64,000 bases of DNA from Parvularculaceae bacterium (GTDB lineage: Bacteria; Pseudomonadota; Alphaproteobacteria; Caulobacterales; Parvularculaceae). The position numbers and the translations under genes are program-made. Positions 9,163 through 18,790 of this stretch are shown one piece after another. The notes beneath the pieces are model-generated. The model made no database searches, was not told the DNA's origin, and saw only the letters and a list, made by a program, of their open reading frames with translations. The stretch's first letter is position 1; each line of letters begins with the position of its first letter. Location: positions 124,001-188,000 of the forward strand of contig JANQSJ010000004.1 of NCBI GenBank assembly GCA_028284065.1, in the 5' to 3' direction.

Positions 9163-11823
9163 ATGCCGAGTTTGAATGACATCCGTTCGACCTTTCTCGA
9201 CTTCTTCGTCGGCCGTGGCCACGAGCCCGTGCCGTCGGCGTCTCTCGTGCCGGTCGACGATCCAACGCTGCTCTTCGTCAATGCCGGCATGGTGCCGTTC
9301 AAGAACGTCTTCACAGGCGAGGAGAAGCGCGGCTACGCCCGCGCAGTGAGTTCGCAAAAGTGCGTCCGCGCCGGCGGCAAGCACAATGATCTAGACAATG
9401 TGGGCTACACCGCGCGCCACCACACGTTCTTCGAGATGCTCGGCAATTTTTCCTTCGGCGACTACTTCAAGGAAGAGGCGATTGAGGCCGCCTGGTCGCT
9501 GGTCGCGGGCGAGTTCGGCCTGCCGAAGGACCGGCTCCTCGTCACCGTCTATCATGACGACGAAGAGGCCGCGGCGCTCTGGAGCAAAATCGCCGGCCTT
9601 CCGGACGACAAAATCATCCGTATCGCGACGAGCGACAATTTCTGGTCAATGGGCGATACGGGGCCTTGCGGTCCGTGCTCGGAGATATTCTACGATCACG
9701 GAGCCGACGTGCCTGGCGGGCCGCCGGGTTCGCCGGATGAAGACGGCGACCGTTTCATCGAGATCTGGAACCTCGTCTTCATGCAGTTCGAGCGGTTCGA
9801 GGATGGCCGGCAAGAGCCGTTGCCGCGACCGTCTATCGACACCGGCATGGGCCTGGAGCGGATCGCCGCGGTGCTCCAGGGCGTGCATTCCAATTATGAA
9901 GTCGATCTCTTTCGTAAGATAATCGGCGCGTCGGAGGATCTCTCCGGAACGAAGGCGGAGGGCGAGGCTGCCGCCGCCCATCGCGTCGTTGCGGATCACT
10001 TGCGCGCGACGTCCTTTCTCATCGCCGACGGGGTCACGCCGTCGAACGAAGGCCGCGGATATGTCCTGAGGCGGATTATGCGGCGCGCGATGCGTTACGC
10101 GAACGCGCTGAAGCCGAATGCGCGGCTGCTTTCCGGCCTCGCGCCCACTCTGGCCACGGAAATGGGCGAGGCGTTCCCTGAACTGCGGCGCGGGAGCGAC
10201 GTTATCGTCGCGACGATCGCGGCGGAGGAGGACAAGTTCGAAGACTTGCTTGGCCGCGGCCTGAAGCTCCTCGAAGAAGAGATTGCGAAATTGCCCAAGG
10301 GCGCGGCGTTGTCCGGCGAGGCGGCGTTTAAGCTCTACGACACTTATGGCTTCCCGCTGGATCTCACCGCCGATGCGCTGCGCCGCGAAGGCCGAGGGGT
10401 CGACGTCGCCGGCTTCGAAAAGGCGATGGACGGCCAGCGCGCCGCGGCGCGGGCCGCCTGGGCGGGTTCGGGCGATGCGGGCGACGACGCCCTGTGGAAC
10501 GAGCTCGCCACGGAAATGGGGGAGACGGAGTTTCTCGGCTATGACCGCGTCGAGGCGGAGGGCGAACTGCGCGCGATCATCGTCGATGGCGCGCGCGTGG
10601 ACGCGGCGACCCCTGGCGCTGCGGCGGCGCTCGTGTTCGACCGGACGCCGTTCTATGCGGAATCCGGCGGCCAGCATGGCGATGCGGGCGTTGTCGAGCG
10701 CGAGGGCGGCGCGTGCGCCTTCGCGGTCGAAGACGTCAAGAAACGCGGCGGGGCGCTCCACGTTCATTTCGGCTCTGTAGGCGAGGCGGGCGTGCGCGTC
10801 GGCGACCGGTATCTCCTCAAGGTCGACGATGCGCGCCGCGACAAGACGCGCGCCAATCACTCCGCGACGCATCTTGTCCATCGCGCTTTGCAGGAGGTTC
10901 TCGGGCCCGGCGTGCGGCAGATGGGCTCGCTTGTGGCCGACGATCGCTTGCGCTTCGACTTCGCCCACGACGCGCCGATGACCGAAGCCGAGATCGCGGA
11001 GGTGGAGGCGCGCGTCAATCACCATGTGCGCGCCAATGGCGAGGTCGAGACCAGGCTCATGGGCTATGACGAGGCCATCGGCGCCGGCGCGATGGCGCTC
11101 TTCGGCGAGAAATATGGCGACGTCGTCCGTGTCTTGACGATGGGGGAGGATCACGAGCGGGCCGGCGGCGCCTATTCGGTGGAGCTGTGCGGCGGCACTC
11201 ATGTAGCGCGCCTTGGCGATATCGGCCTCTTCAAGATCGCGTCGGAAGGCGGCGTCTCGGCTGGTGTACGGCGCATCGAGGCGCTTACCGGCGAGGCGGC
11301 GCGGCGGCACCTGGAGCAGGAGGCGGGGATCGCGAAGCGTGCGGCGGCGGCGCTCAAGACGGTTCCGGCCGAGCTTGTCGATCGCGTCTCTGCGCTTGTG
11401 GCGGAGCGAAGGAAGCTGGAGCGCGACCTTGCCGAAGCGAAAAAGAAGCTCGCGCTCGGCGGCGGGGAAGGGCCGCGCGAGGAGGCGGAGACCATCGCGG
11501 GACTGAAATTCGTCGGCAAAGCGCTCGACGGCGTTGCGGCGAAAGATCTTCGCGGGCTCGTCGATCAGGCCAAGGAGCGTGTGGGGTCAGGCGTCGCCGC
11601 CTTTGTCGGCGTCAATGACGGTAAGGCGGCGCTCGCGGTGGGCGTGACGAAGGATCTGACGGCGCGCGTCTCGGCTGTCGACCTTGCGCGCGCCGGCGCG
11701 CTCGCCATTGGCGGCAAGGGCGGCGGCGGCCGGCCGGACATGGCTCAGGCCGGCGGCCCTGACGGCGCACGGGCGGCGGACGCCATCGCGGCGATCAGGG
11801 ATGCGCTGGCCGGCGCAGAGTAG
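9163..11823 (+). CDS. alaS: Alanyl-tRNA synthetase
   Basis: An 886-residue cytosolic enzyme that charges tRNA-Ala with alanine and edits misacylated Ser/Gly. Domains in order: class II catalytic core (motif near residues 1-250, with [20 protein letters not shown] as motif 2 region), tRNA-recognition domain, editing domain with zinc-site residues NHSATHLVH (about residue 565) and CGGTH (Cys676), a coiled segment around 720-770 ([16 protein letters not shown]) and the Gly-rich C-Ala domain ([16 protein letters not shown]). Full length for bacteria. Start ATG at 9163 opens with [13 protein letters not shown], the normal N-terminus. It lies directly after recA, a gene order seen in many bacteria. 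Confidence 0.98.
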   Translation: MPSLNDIRSTFLDFFVGRGHEPVPSASLVPVDDPTLLFVNAGMVPFKNVFTGEEKRGYARAVSSQKCVRAGGKHNDLDNVGYTARHHTFFEMLGNFSFGDYFKEEAIEAAWSLVAGEFGLPKDRLLVTVYHDDEEAAALWSKIAGLPDDKIIRIATSDNFWSMGDTGPCGPCSEIFYDHGADVPGGPPGSPDEDGDRFIEIWNLVFMQFERFEDGRQEPLPRPSIDTGMGLERIAAVLQGVHSNYEVDLFRKIIGASEDLSGTKAEGEAAAAHRVVADHLRATSFLIADGVTPSNEGRGYVLRRIMRRAMRYANALKPNARLLSGLAPTLATEMGEAFPELRRGSDVIVATIAAEEDKFEDLLGRGLKLLEEEIAKLPKGAALSGEAAFKLYDTYGFPLDLTADALRREGRGVDVAGFEKAMDGQRAAARAAWAGSGDAGDDALWNELATEMGETEFLGYDRVEAEGELRAIIVDGARVDAATPGAAAALVFDRTPFYAESGGQHGDAGVVEREGGACAFAVEDVKKRGGALHVHFGSVGEAGVRVGDRYLLKVDDARRDKTRANHSATHLVHRALQEVLGPGVRQMGSLVADDRLRFDFAHDAPMTEAEIAEVEARVNHHVRANGEVETRLMGYDEAIGAGAMALFGEKYGDVVRVLTMGEDHERAGGAYSVELCGGTHVARLGDIGLFKIASEGGVSAGVRRIEALTGEAARRHLEQEAGIAKRAAAALKTVPAELVDRVSALVAERRKLERDLAEAKKKLALGGGEGPREEAETIAGLKFVGKALDGVAAKDLRGLVDQAKERVGSGVAAFVGVNDGKAALAVGVTKDLTARVSAVDLARAGALAIGGKGGGGRPDMAQAGGPDGARAADAIAAIRDALAGAE

Positions 11824-11845
11824 CCGGCCGCGCGCCAAACCTGCG

Positions 11846-12499
11846 TCAGAATCTGACCGAGCCGCCGGAGGACGTGCTGGAATTGCGCTGCTGGGGATCG
11901 CCGAAAACGCGCACCGACCCACCCGAAGAGGCGTCGGCCGTCAGGCTGTCCGAGGCGTGCACCCTTGCGCTCGCCCCGGACGAGACGTCGACGTCGACCT
12001 TCGCGCAGATAAGCGCTTCTGCGTCAACGCTCGAGCCGGAAGACCCATCGACGCTGGCGCTGTCGCATGCGCCCTCGACGTCGATCGATGCGCCGCTCGA
12101 TGCGTCAAGCTCGAAGGATCCGGCGTCGACGCCGGTCGCCGTCACGCCTGCGCCGGAGGAGGCTTCTATCTCGGTCAGGCTCGGCAGAGTGACGCGGGCG
12201 TCGATACGGCCGCGGTCTCGGCCCCAGCTCATGCTGCGATAATTCCGGCCGATTTTCAGCTCGCCATTCTTCACCTCGACATTCAGCCGTTCGAGATCCT
12301 GCTCCGCGGCTTCGATCTCCACACTGAAGGAGCCTCCAACGGTGACGTTCGCGATGATCCCTGAGGAGATGTCGACTGCGTCAAATCCGTCGAGGTCATA
12401 GGTTCGCACTTCCGCAAAGGCGGGCGCGGCGATGAACGCGGAGGCGGCTGCGGTGGCGACTGCCGCGATGCGTCGGCTCAGGTTCGGCTGATTGATCAT
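11846..12499 (-). CDS. Exported GIN-domain (DUF2807) protein
   Basis: A 217-residue protein with a signal peptide (residues 1-30, ending APAFA-EV). The mature part begins YDLDGFDAVDISSGIIANVTVG, typical of the GIN / DUF2807 beta-solenoid ('auto-transporter adhesin head') family, and then shows rungs with recurring SSGA(S/G) units from about residue 110 to the end. Such proteins are thought to be periplasmic or surface attached; their role is not settled. Start: ATG at 12499 with GAGGTC a few bases upstream; the longer open frame lacks a signal peptide at its front. It is convergent with alaS. Confidence 0.85.
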   Translation of the reverse strand: MINQPNLSRRIAAVATAAASAFIAAPAFAEVRTYDLDGFDAVDISSGIIANVTVGGSFSVEIEAAEQDLERLNVEVKNGELKIGRNYRSMSWGRDRGRIDARVTLPSLTEIEASSGAGVTATGVDAGSFELDASSGASIDVEGACDSASVDGSSGSSVDAEALICAKVDVDVSSGASARVHASDSLTADASSGGSVRVFGDPQQRNSSTSSGGSVRF

Positions 12500-12846
12500 A
12501 AAGTGACCTCTGTTGCTTACGAGACTGGTTTCAACGTTCGCCGCGCCCGATAGAGCGGAATGATTTGCGCAGTTTTTGCGCCCCCTGCCGAGCCTTTGAC
12601 CGATCTTGGGGTCAGTCAGCTTTTTCAATCTGCCTTCACTCTCTGCCAACCGCACATCCCGAAGGATCTGTCGGCCACACCGCTCACGCGTTTCAAATGC
12701 CTACTCACGCGCTATCCACAAGAGGCCCATCGACGAAACGCATGTATTTCGCGTCAAAGCATCTGCGGCGGATCGACCGCAACGCCGGCGCCGATTAGGA
12801 CGCTTGCTCACAATTTGGCGCGCACGGGTATCAAGCGCACGGCGCT
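12500..12846. other. Gene-free stretch between icd and the GIN-domain gene
   Basis: 347 bases between two minus-strand genes. It must hold the promoter of the GIN-domain gene and the 3' end of the icd transcript. Open frames here are short, start without ribosome sites and look random in composition. The base composition is more AT-rich than its flanks. I see no convincing terminator, RNA gene or operator. Confidence 0.5.
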
Positions 12847-14061
12847 CTAAGCCGCCATGGCCTCGCGGAAATGCTCGTCAACCTTGTCGAGGAAGCCGCT
12901 CGTCGTCTGCCACGCCTGCTCCGCGCCGATGAGCAGCGCGAGGTCTTTCGTCATGAAGCCGCGTTCGACGGTCTGGATGACGGTTTTCTCAAGCGTCTCG
13001 GCGAAGCGCACAAGCTCTTCATTGCCGTCCATGCGCCCGCGATACGTAAGACCGCGCGTCCAGGCGTAGATTGACGCGATCGAATTCGTCGACGTCTCCT
13101 CGCCCTTCTGGTGCTGACGATAGTGCCGGGTGACAGTGCCGTGGGCGGCTTCGGCCTCGACCGTCTTTCCGTCCGGCGTCATCAGCACCGACGTCATGAG
13201 GCCGAGCGACCCGAACCCTTGCGCGACGGTGTCCGATTGCACGTCGCCGTCATAGTTCTTGCACGCCCAGACATAGCCGCCCGACCATTTCATGCAGGCC
13301 GCGACCATGTCGTCGATGAGGCGGTGCTCATAGGAGCCGCCGAATTCTTTGAACTTGTCCTCGAATTCCGTCTCGAAGATTTCCTGGAAGATGTCTTTAA
13401 ACCGGCCATCATATTTTTTCATGATGGTGTTCTTGGTCGATAGATAGACCGGGTACTGACGTTGCAGGCCGTAATTGAAGCAAGCGCGGGCGAAGTCGCG
13501 GATCGACGAATCGAGATTATACATCCCCATATAGATGCCGGCGTCCGGCGCGTCGTATACCTCGTGTTCAAGGACGTCGCCGTTTTCGCCTTCCCACTTG
13601 ATGGAGAGCTTTCCCTTGCCCGGGAACAGCATATCGGTCGCGCGGTACTGGTCGCCGAAAGCGTGGCGGCCGATAATGATCGGTTGCGTCCAGCCCGGCA
13701 CCAGCCGCGGCACGTTGGAGATGATGATCGGCTCACGGAAGACAACGCCGCCGAGAATGTTCCGGATGGTGCCGTTCGGCGAGCGCCACATCTGCTTCAG
13801 GCCGAATTCCTCAACGCGCGCTTCGTCCGGCGTAATCGTCGCGCATTTGACGGCGACGCCATACTTCTTGGTCGCTTCGGCGGCCTCGACGGTGATCCGG
13901 TCGTCGCTCGCGTCGCGCGCTTCGACGCCGAGATCGAAATACTTCAGGTCGACGTCGAGATAGGGATGGATGAGCTTGTCCTTGATCATCCGCCAGATGA
14001 TCCGGGTCATCTCGTCCCCGTCCATTTCCACGATGGGGTTCTCGACTTTGATTTTGCTCAT
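12847..14061 (-). CDS. icd: NADP-dependent isocitrate dehydrogenase, eukaryotic-like (type II) class
   Basis: A 404-residue TCA-cycle enzyme converting isocitrate and NADP to 2-oxoglutarate, CO2 and NADPH. Seen: N-terminal [16 protein letters not shown], the substrate motif [15 protein letters not shown] (phosphate/isocitrate loop), [20 protein letters not shown] with metal-binding Asp residues, and the [17 protein letters not shown]-site loop. Length and motifs fit the homodimeric class shared by mitochondria and many alphaproteobacteria, not the E. coli-type Icd. Start ATG at 14061, opening MSKIKVENP, is standard. Monocistronic by layout. Confidence 0.97.
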   Translation of the reverse strand: MSKIKVENPIVEMDGDEMTRIIWRMIKDKLIHPYLDVDLKYFDLGVEARDASDDRITVEAAEATKKYGVAVKCATITPDEARVEEFGLKQMWRSPNGTIRNILGGVVFREPIIISNVPRLVPGWTQPIIIGRHAFGDQYRATDMLFPGKGKLSIKWEGENGDVLEHEVYDAPDAGIYMGMYNLDSSIRDFARACFNYGLQRQYPVYLSTKNTIMKKYDGRFKDIFQEIFETEFEDKFKEFGGSYEHRLIDDMVAACMKWSGGYVWACKNYDGDVQSDTVAQGFGSLGLMTSVLMTPDGKTVEAEAAHGTVTRHYRQHQKGEETSTNSIASIYAWTRGLTYRGRMDGNEELVRFAETLEKTVIQTVERGFMTKDLALLIGAEQAWQTTSGFLDKVDEHFREAMAA

Positions 14062-14188
14062 TATAGGCCTGCCTCGATCTGAAGACGAATGCGAATGCTT
14101 GCGCCGCCGACGAGGGAAGCGTCCTGCGTCGGCGGGGATAGGCGCGTGCGCCCGGCTATATCAATGCCGATGGTGCGGCGCAAAGGCG

Positions 14189-14722
14189 CTATGCTGTTGG
14201 CGCGCCCCGCCGTCTTGTCATTTCGACATGGAGGCGCGCAGCGCGGTTGGCGGCGCTAGTGCGCGTCGAGAGGCCGGTCTTTTCAAAGCCGACCTTTTCA
14301 AGCACGCGCCCGGACGCGGGATTGAAGTCGAAGTATCCCGAAGAGAGAAGCGAAAGACCGCGCGCATCGGCGTAGGCGACGACGGCGCGGGCGGCCTCGG
14401 TGGCGTAGCCGTTTCCCCAGAAGGGCTTGCCGAACCAGTAACCAAGCTCCGCATCGGCGGCGCCGTCAAATGGCGACAGGCTGATGACGCCGAGGAAGTG
14501 CGTATCCTCGAAGCGCTCGACCGCCCAGACGCAGGCCCCCGGAACGATGTCATTCAGAAAGAACGCCGCGTCCTCAGGCCCGTAGGGATGCGGGACGCGC
14601 GCGAGATTTCGCGCGACATCGATGTCGCCGGCATAACGAACGATATCGTCGGCGTCCGTGGCGGCGGGCGGTCGCAAGGCGAGTCGGTCGGTGCGAAGAG
14701 GTTCGACGGGAAGGGGGCGCAT
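14189..14722 (-). CDS. GNAT family N-acetyltransferase (RimJ/RimL-like)
   Basis: A 177-residue single GNAT domain. Seen: N-terminal LRTDRLALRPPAATDADDI, then FLGVISLSPF, AELGYWFGKPFWGNGYATEAARAVVAYA (the acetyl-CoA binding motif A region, with GNGYATEA) and NPASGRVLEKVGFEKTG (motif B). This is the pattern of RimJ/RimL-type enzymes that acetylate protein N-termini or small amines with acetyl-CoA; the substrate cannot be read. Start: ATG at 14722; a TTG seven codons earlier is possible and would sit on the GGAGG. Divergent from trmJ, with about 80 bases between their starts. Confidence 0.85.
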   Translation of the reverse strand: MRPLPVEPLRTDRLALRPPAATDADDIVRYAGDIDVARNLARVPHPYGPEDAAFFLNDIVPGACVWAVERFEDTHFLGVISLSPFDGAADAELGYWFGKPFWGNGYATEAARAVVAYADARGLSLLSSGYFDFNPASGRVLEKVGFEKTGLSTRTSAANRAARLHVEMTRRRGAPTA

Positions 14723-14802
14723 CGGGTGTTGGTCGACCTCCAATGGCCGTCAGGACGAACCGCCATCTTGCCTCATGCGCGCGCGAACGCCTATCGAACC
14801 CC

Positions 14803-15600
14803 ATGCGAAAAGAGCCGAAAATCGCCCGTGGACTTGAGGGCGCCGATGCGCGCGCGCCGGCTGTCGTGCTGGTCGAGCCGCAGATGGGCGAGAACATCGG
14901 CGCGGCGGCGCGCGCCATGCTGAATTTCGGGTTAACCGACATGCGCATCGTCGCGCCCCGAGACGGTTGGCCAAATGACGCCGCGATCGCCATGGCGTCC
15001 GGCGCGGTCGGCGTTCTTGAAAGCGCGCGCCTTTGCGCGGACCTCGACGAGGCGCTGGCGGATGTGAACTACGCGCTGGCGACGACGGCGCGGACCCGCG
15101 AAATGCGCATGCCTGTATTGACGCCCGCTACGGCGTCTGAAGACCTGCACGCGCGGACGGACGAGGGCGCGCGCTGCGCCATTGTGTTCGGTTCGGAACG
15201 GCGTGGGCTTGAAAACGAAGACGTCCTGAAGTGCGACGCAATTCTGTCGATCCCGACCAACCCGCATTTCCCGTCGCTCAATCTCGCCCAGGCGGCGTTG
15301 CTGATCGGCTATGAGTGGCGGCGCATCGCCCTTGGCCGCCACGACGCGCCCCCTGCGGAGACCGCGGAAGAAGCGGCGTGGGGCCGGCCCATCCCGGCGC
15401 CGAAGGCGGATTTCGAGAATCTCGTTGCGCATCTGTTCGACGAGTTGGATGCGCGGAATTATTTCTTTCCGCAGGAAAAACGCTACGCAAAGGAACGCAA
15501 TTTGCGAGTGGCGCTCGCCCGTGCGGGCCTCAGCGAGGGCGAGGCGCGGACGCTGCGCGGCGTGATCAAGACGCTCGCCGGCGCGCGTAAGGATAACTGA
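14803..15600 (+). CDS. trmJ: tRNA/rRNA 2'-O-methyltransferase, SPOUT family (TrmJ-like)
   Basis: A 265-residue SPOUT enzyme expected to methylate ribose 2'-OH of tRNA position 32 using SAM. Seen: VVLVEPQMGENIGAAARAMLNFG (motif 1, with conserved Asn and Arg), VFGSERRGLENEDV (motif 2) and IPTNPHFPSLNLAQAALLIGYE (motif 3, trefoil knot). The C-terminal extension carrying FPQEKRYAKERNLRVALARAGLSEGEARTLRGVIKTL matches TrmJ family proteins. Start: ATG at 14803 (MRKEPKIARG); the frame is open 20 codons further, but those would overlap the GNAT promoter. The ribosome site is poor. The next gene, 43 bases on, is a queuosine-precursor transporter, so both concern tRNA modification. Confidence 0.88.
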   Translation: MRKEPKIARGLEGADARAPAVVLVEPQMGENIGAAARAMLNFGLTDMRIVAPRDGWPNDAAIAMASGAVGVLESARLCADLDEALADVNYALATTARTREMRMPVLTPATASEDLHARTDEGARCAIVFGSERRGLENEDVLKCDAILSIPTNPHFPSLNLAQAALLIGYEWRRIALGRHDAPPAETAEEAAWGRPIPAPKADFENLVAHLFDELDARNYFFPQEKRYAKERNLRVALARAGLSEGEARTLRGVIKTLAGARKDN

Positions 15601-15643
15601 CGCCGCGCCGAGGCGCGGTCCCGCAAAGAGGCCCAATCCCAAG

Positions 15644-16426
15644 ATGACCGTTTCCGCCGACGGCGCCGCCGCGCAAGAGCGCCGTGAAGTTGTTGACCGC
15701 GTCGACGAGGCGGCGCGCCTCTCGGCCCACCGTTTCAAATACTACGACTTCGCCATGGCGGCGTTCGTGGCGATCCTCATCTGCTCGAACCTCATCGGCG
15801 CAGCGAAGCTCGTCCAGGTATTCGAGCCGGTGAAGGTTGGCCCGTTTGAGTTTGGCATTTTCAGCGCAGGCATATTGTTCTTCCCGCTCTCGTACGTGCT
15901 TGGCGACGTGCTGACGGAGGTCTACGGCTACGCCCGCGCCCGCCGCGTGGTATGGGCGGGTTTTGCGGCGGTTCTCTTCATGGCCTTTATGTCCTGGGTC
16001 GTCGTCGCCATGCCGCCGGCGCCGGGGTGGGAAGGTCAGTCCGCCTACGAACAGGTTTTCGGCCTGACGCCGCGCATCGTTTTCGCGTCGGTGGTCGCGT
16101 TTTGGGCGGGCGAGTTCGCCAACGCCTTCGTCATGGCGCGGATGAAGGTCGCGTCCGGCGGCGCGCATCTCTGGCGACGAACGATCGGTTCGACGGTGGT
16201 GGGCCAGGGGGTCGACAGCCTTTTGTTCTATCCGCTGGCGTTTCTGGGCGTCTGGTCGCTTCCCCAGGTGATGACGGTGCTCGTCACAAACTACGTCCTG
16301 AAGGTCGTGTGGGAGGCGCTTCTGACGCCCGTCACGTACCGGATCGTCGCAACGCTGAAGCGCATCGAGGGCGTCGACGTGTTCGATAATGAGACGGATT
16401 TCACGCCCTTCTCCCTCCGCTCATAA
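15644..16426 (+). CDS. yhhQ: Queuosine precursor transporter, YhhQ / VUT family
   Basis: A 260-residue inner-membrane protein with about six transmembrane helices. Family signs: YDFAMAAFVAILICSNLIGAAKL, FSAGILFFPLSYVLGDVLTEVYGYARARRVVWAGF (conserved D, E and Y) and a C-terminal WRRTIGSTVVGQGVDSLLFYPLAF. YhhQ proteins take up preQ0/preQ1 for queuosine in tRNA. The N-terminal 30 residues are charged and cytosolic. It follows trmJ by 43 bases on the same strand, consistent with a two-gene unit for tRNA modification. Substrate is by family, not shown here. Confidence 0.9.
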   Translation: MTVSADGAAAQERREVVDRVDEAARLSAHRFKYYDFAMAAFVAILICSNLIGAAKLVQVFEPVKVGPFEFGIFSAGILFFPLSYVLGDVLTEVYGYARARRVVWAGFAAVLFMAFMSWVVVAMPPAPGWEGQSAYEQVFGLTPRIVFASVVAFWAGEFANAFVMARMKVASGGAHLWRRTIGSTVVGQGVDSLLFYPLAFLGVWSLPQVMTVLVTNYVLKVVWEALLTPVTYRIVATLKRIEGVDVFDNETDFTPFSLRS

Positions 16427-16564
16427 CGCCACGCGAGGCGTAGGCCCGCCCTGCGCGTAGGCCGCCCGGCTGTTGCGGGGCGCTCATCGGGATGCAGGGC
16501 CGGCTGGCGCGAAGATTGCTTTTGTTAACGCCTGTTCCGCCGAAATCGGTCGAGGGCGTGTAAC

Positions 16565-17638
16565 GTGCCGGGCGCAAGCGACGCACATGAGAAACTTAAG
16601 CGCCGTCGCAGGCGGATCGCCGCGGCGCTCGCGCTGGCGTACCCGACTGCTGCGGGAATCGCCTATTTCACCGGCGCGCATGTCGGCGCGCAGGTCGGCG
16701 CGACGGCGCCAGGAACGGCCCCCGGAGAGGCCATTGCGTTAATGCCGGAGCGCCCAATTGCGGCGGATCGCGCTGGCGCTGAGCCCGCGCCGGCCATCGC
16801 CCGCTATCTTGGCGACCACGACCCTTGCGAAAAAACCGAAGCGATCCTCACAGGCGCCTTGGGGGAGGCCGAGGCCATCATCATCGAAGGCGATCTTTTT
16901 GCGGACCTGACCGATATTGTGCGCCTGGGCCCGTCTGACTGCGGCGCGCGTTCGGGCGTCGCCCGCGCTGAAGCGGCGCTTCCGCCGCCTGCCGAGAAGC
17001 AGGCGGCCTCGCAGAGCCGGGCGCGAGAGGCGATTAAGGGCGTCGATCGGCCTCAACGCGCTATTGGCGGCGCTGTCTTCGCAGCGCGCTCAGGCGCCGG
17101 TGGCGGCGAGCCCGGCGCCGGGGACGGACCCCCCGGCGTACCGGTAGGCGACAGCGGCCCCGTCGTCTTCGCCGGCGGCATGGTTGGGGCGGTGGGTCGT
17201 GGAGGCGCCGGCCGACCCGCGCCCGGCGCGGAAAATGTCGGCGATCTGCCTGGCGACAATGGGAACGCCGAAAATGTGAGTGTCGACAGTCTGAATGCCG
17301 GCGATGGGGATGGAGGCGCGGGGAGCGACCTCGGACCATCCGGCGGCGTCGACGGCGCGACCGCTGAGGCTGGCGGGGGAGAAGGGGCGTCCGCGGCTTC
17401 GGGGAACCAGGACGGGGGCGGTTCCCCTATTGAGCTCGGCGGGTCGCTGTCGGATCAGGTGAGCGGCCAAATACTCAACTCTGGCGGCGGGGGCGGCGCA
17501 GGCGGCGCGGAGGCTGGCGGCGGCGGATATGGCCCGCCGATGGCGACGCCCGTTGTTGAAACGCCTTTGCCAGGCGCGATGTGGCTCATGTTGGCGGGTC
17601 TTGCCGGCTTGCGCGCGGCCGGCCGCGGCAAGGGCTGA
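16565..17638 (+). CDS. Exported Gly-rich protein with VPLPA/PEP-CTERM-like sorting tail
   Basis: A 357-residue protein starting at GTG (16565) with GAGGG about nine bases before. Residues 10-40 form a basic-then-hydrophobic export signal (KRRRRRIAAALALAYPTAAG). The middle holds an acidic segment with two Cys (residues about 87 and 124), and residues 170-325 are low-complexity Gly/Ala/Asp/Ser. The C-terminus reads TPLPGAMWLMLAGLAGLR and ends in basic residues: a Pro-Leu-Pro motif, a single hydrophobic helix and a positive tail, which is the tripartite exosortase signal (VPLPA-CTERM type). Such proteins are cut and anchored or released with exopolysaccharide. Function otherwise unknown. Confidence 0.7.
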   Translation: MPGASDAHEKLKRRRRRIAAALALAYPTAAGIAYFTGAHVGAQVGATAPGTAPGEAIALMPERPIAADRAGAEPAPAIARYLGDHDPCEKTEAILTGALGEAEAIIIEGDLFADLTDIVRLGPSDCGARSGVARAEAALPPPAEKQAASQSRAREAIKGVDRPQRAIGGAVFAARSGAGGGEPGAGDGPPGVPVGDSGPVVFAGGMVGAVGRGGAGRPAPGAENVGDLPGDNGNAENVSVDSLNAGDGDGGAGSDLGPSGGVDGATAEAGGGEGASAASGNQDGGGSPIELGGSLSDQVSGQILNSGGGGGAGGAEAGGGGYGPPMATPVVETPLPGAMWLMLAGLAGLRAAGRGKG

Positions 17639-17709
17639 CAGCGCAGCCCGTCAGATTTACCGTCTATCGCCTGCCGCTCTCGCGCCGAGCCGTATGGGCG
17701 CCTTAGGAG

Positions 17710-18591
17710 TTACCCTCCAGGCTCTTCTTCTCCGCCAAGTTCCACGTCGAGCGCATCAAGTTCAGCCTCCAGTTCGTCGAAGGCGTCTTCGTCCGCCGGC
17801 GCAGGCGCAAGCTCGAAGCGTCCATTCTGGATCTGGCGACGGCGGTTCTGCAGATAGAAGCTGCGAAATGCGGCGTAGTAATCGAGCGAGTTATCGCGCA
17901 TTTCAGCCAGCGGTTCGATGAACGGCTCGCGCGCGCTGATCCCGCCGACGCCGGCGCGGGTGAAGCGGCCGATGTTCGCCGGGGGCGTGCGAACGTAAAA
18001 GGACGGGTCAAGAAGAACATTGACGCCGGTCCCGAGAGTATCGCGCGCTGTGCTAGGGCCGATGAGCGGCAGGAAGAGATAAGGTCCTGCATCCATGCCC
18101 CACACGGCGAGGGTCTGGCCGAAATCCTCGCGATGCCCTTCAATGCCCATCAAGCCCGCCGGATCGGCGAAGCCGCCGGCGCCAATGGTCGAATTGACGA
18201 CGAAGCGCGTCGCGGTGTCCCTGGCGCGTCCGAATTCGCCCTGCAGCAGGTCGTTAACGAGAGTCACCGGCGCGCGCAGGTTGGCGAGGAAACGGCGCAC
18301 GCCCCGCCGGCCGCGCTTCGGCGTAACTTCACGGTAGGCGAGCGACACCGGCACGAGCAGATTTTCGTCAAGGAAGTTGTGGGCGTCGAACATCGCCCGG
18401 TTGAAGCCGGCCCAGGGGTCTTCCTCGTCCGTCGCGGTCCTCGACGCCTCGATCGCTTCCTCAACTCTAACCGGGTCCATGCTTTCGCCGGCCTGGCCTG
18501 ACGGGCCTTCCTGCGCAACGGCCGGAATTGCCAGAATGAGGCCTATGGCGGCGACGGCCGCGCGCGCAAAACTGCCCATGAAACGCGTCAC
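17710..18591 (-). CDS. mlaA: MlaA/VacJ family phospholipid-transport protein
   Basis: A 293-residue protein of the Mla pathway, which removes phospholipids from the outer leaflet of the outer membrane. Seen: signal peptide ending AIPAVAQ, then DPWAGFNRAMFDAHNFLDENLLVPVSLAY, the VacJ signature, followed by FLANLRAPVTLVNDLLQGEF, GIEGHREDFGQTLAVWG and GPYLFLPLIGPSTARDTLG. There is no lipobox Cys, so this copy seems soluble or peripherally held. The acidic C-terminal tail is Asp/Glu-rich. Start: GTG at 18591, seven bases after AGGGA, giving a good signal peptide; an ATG four codons in is the alternative. Divergent from the ArsR-type regulator. Confidence 0.92.
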   Translation of the reverse strand: MTRFMGSFARAAVAAIGLILAIPAVAQEGPSGQAGESMDPVRVEEAIEASRTATDEEDPWAGFNRAMFDAHNFLDENLLVPVSLAYREVTPKRGRRGVRRFLANLRAPVTLVNDLLQGEFGRARDTATRFVVNSTIGAGGFADPAGLMGIEGHREDFGQTLAVWGMDAGPYLFLPLIGPSTARDTLGTGVNVLLDPSFYVRTPPANIGRFTRAGVGGISAREPFIEPLAEMRDNSLDYYAAFRSFYLQNRRRQIQNGRFELAPAPADEDAFDELEAELDALDVELGGEEEPGG

Positions 18592-18729
18592 TGAAGTTTC
18601 CCTGCTGATATGGCGCACCCGTCGTCGTGCGCCGACAGGTAAGAGGAACAAGCCTAGACGGTTAACCGTCGCCGGAAAACCTGAACGAAAGCGCATGTGT
18701 CGGCTCGATGCCGCGGCGCTTCACCCACG

Positions 18730-18759
18730 TTGCTCCGCATATAAGGATATGTTTATATC
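18730..18759 (+). promoter_or_regulatory. Promoter with palindromic operator of the methionine-cycle operon
   Basis: TTGCTC (18730-18735), a 17-base spacer and TTATAT (18753-18758) form a plausible promoter. The spacer and -10 carry nested inverted repeats: ATATAA (18739-18744) with TTATAT (18753-18758), and GATAT (18746-18750) with ATATC (18755-18759). An AT-rich palindrome in such GC-rich DNA suggests the operator of the ArsR-type regulator that follows. Its look recalls SahR-type sites (inference). Confidence 0.6.
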
Positions 18760-18790
18760 TAGTATTCGAAGTTCGCCACATGGACGGGTC

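Noticed and set aside
9646-11310. A 554-codon minus-strand open frame opposite alaS
   Set aside because: Same GC-shadow effect; alaS is complete and certain in this interval.
12560-12932. Overlapping plus-strand frames after the GIN-domain gene
   Set aside because: Several frames open at once, no ribosome site, random composition; more likely promoter DNA.
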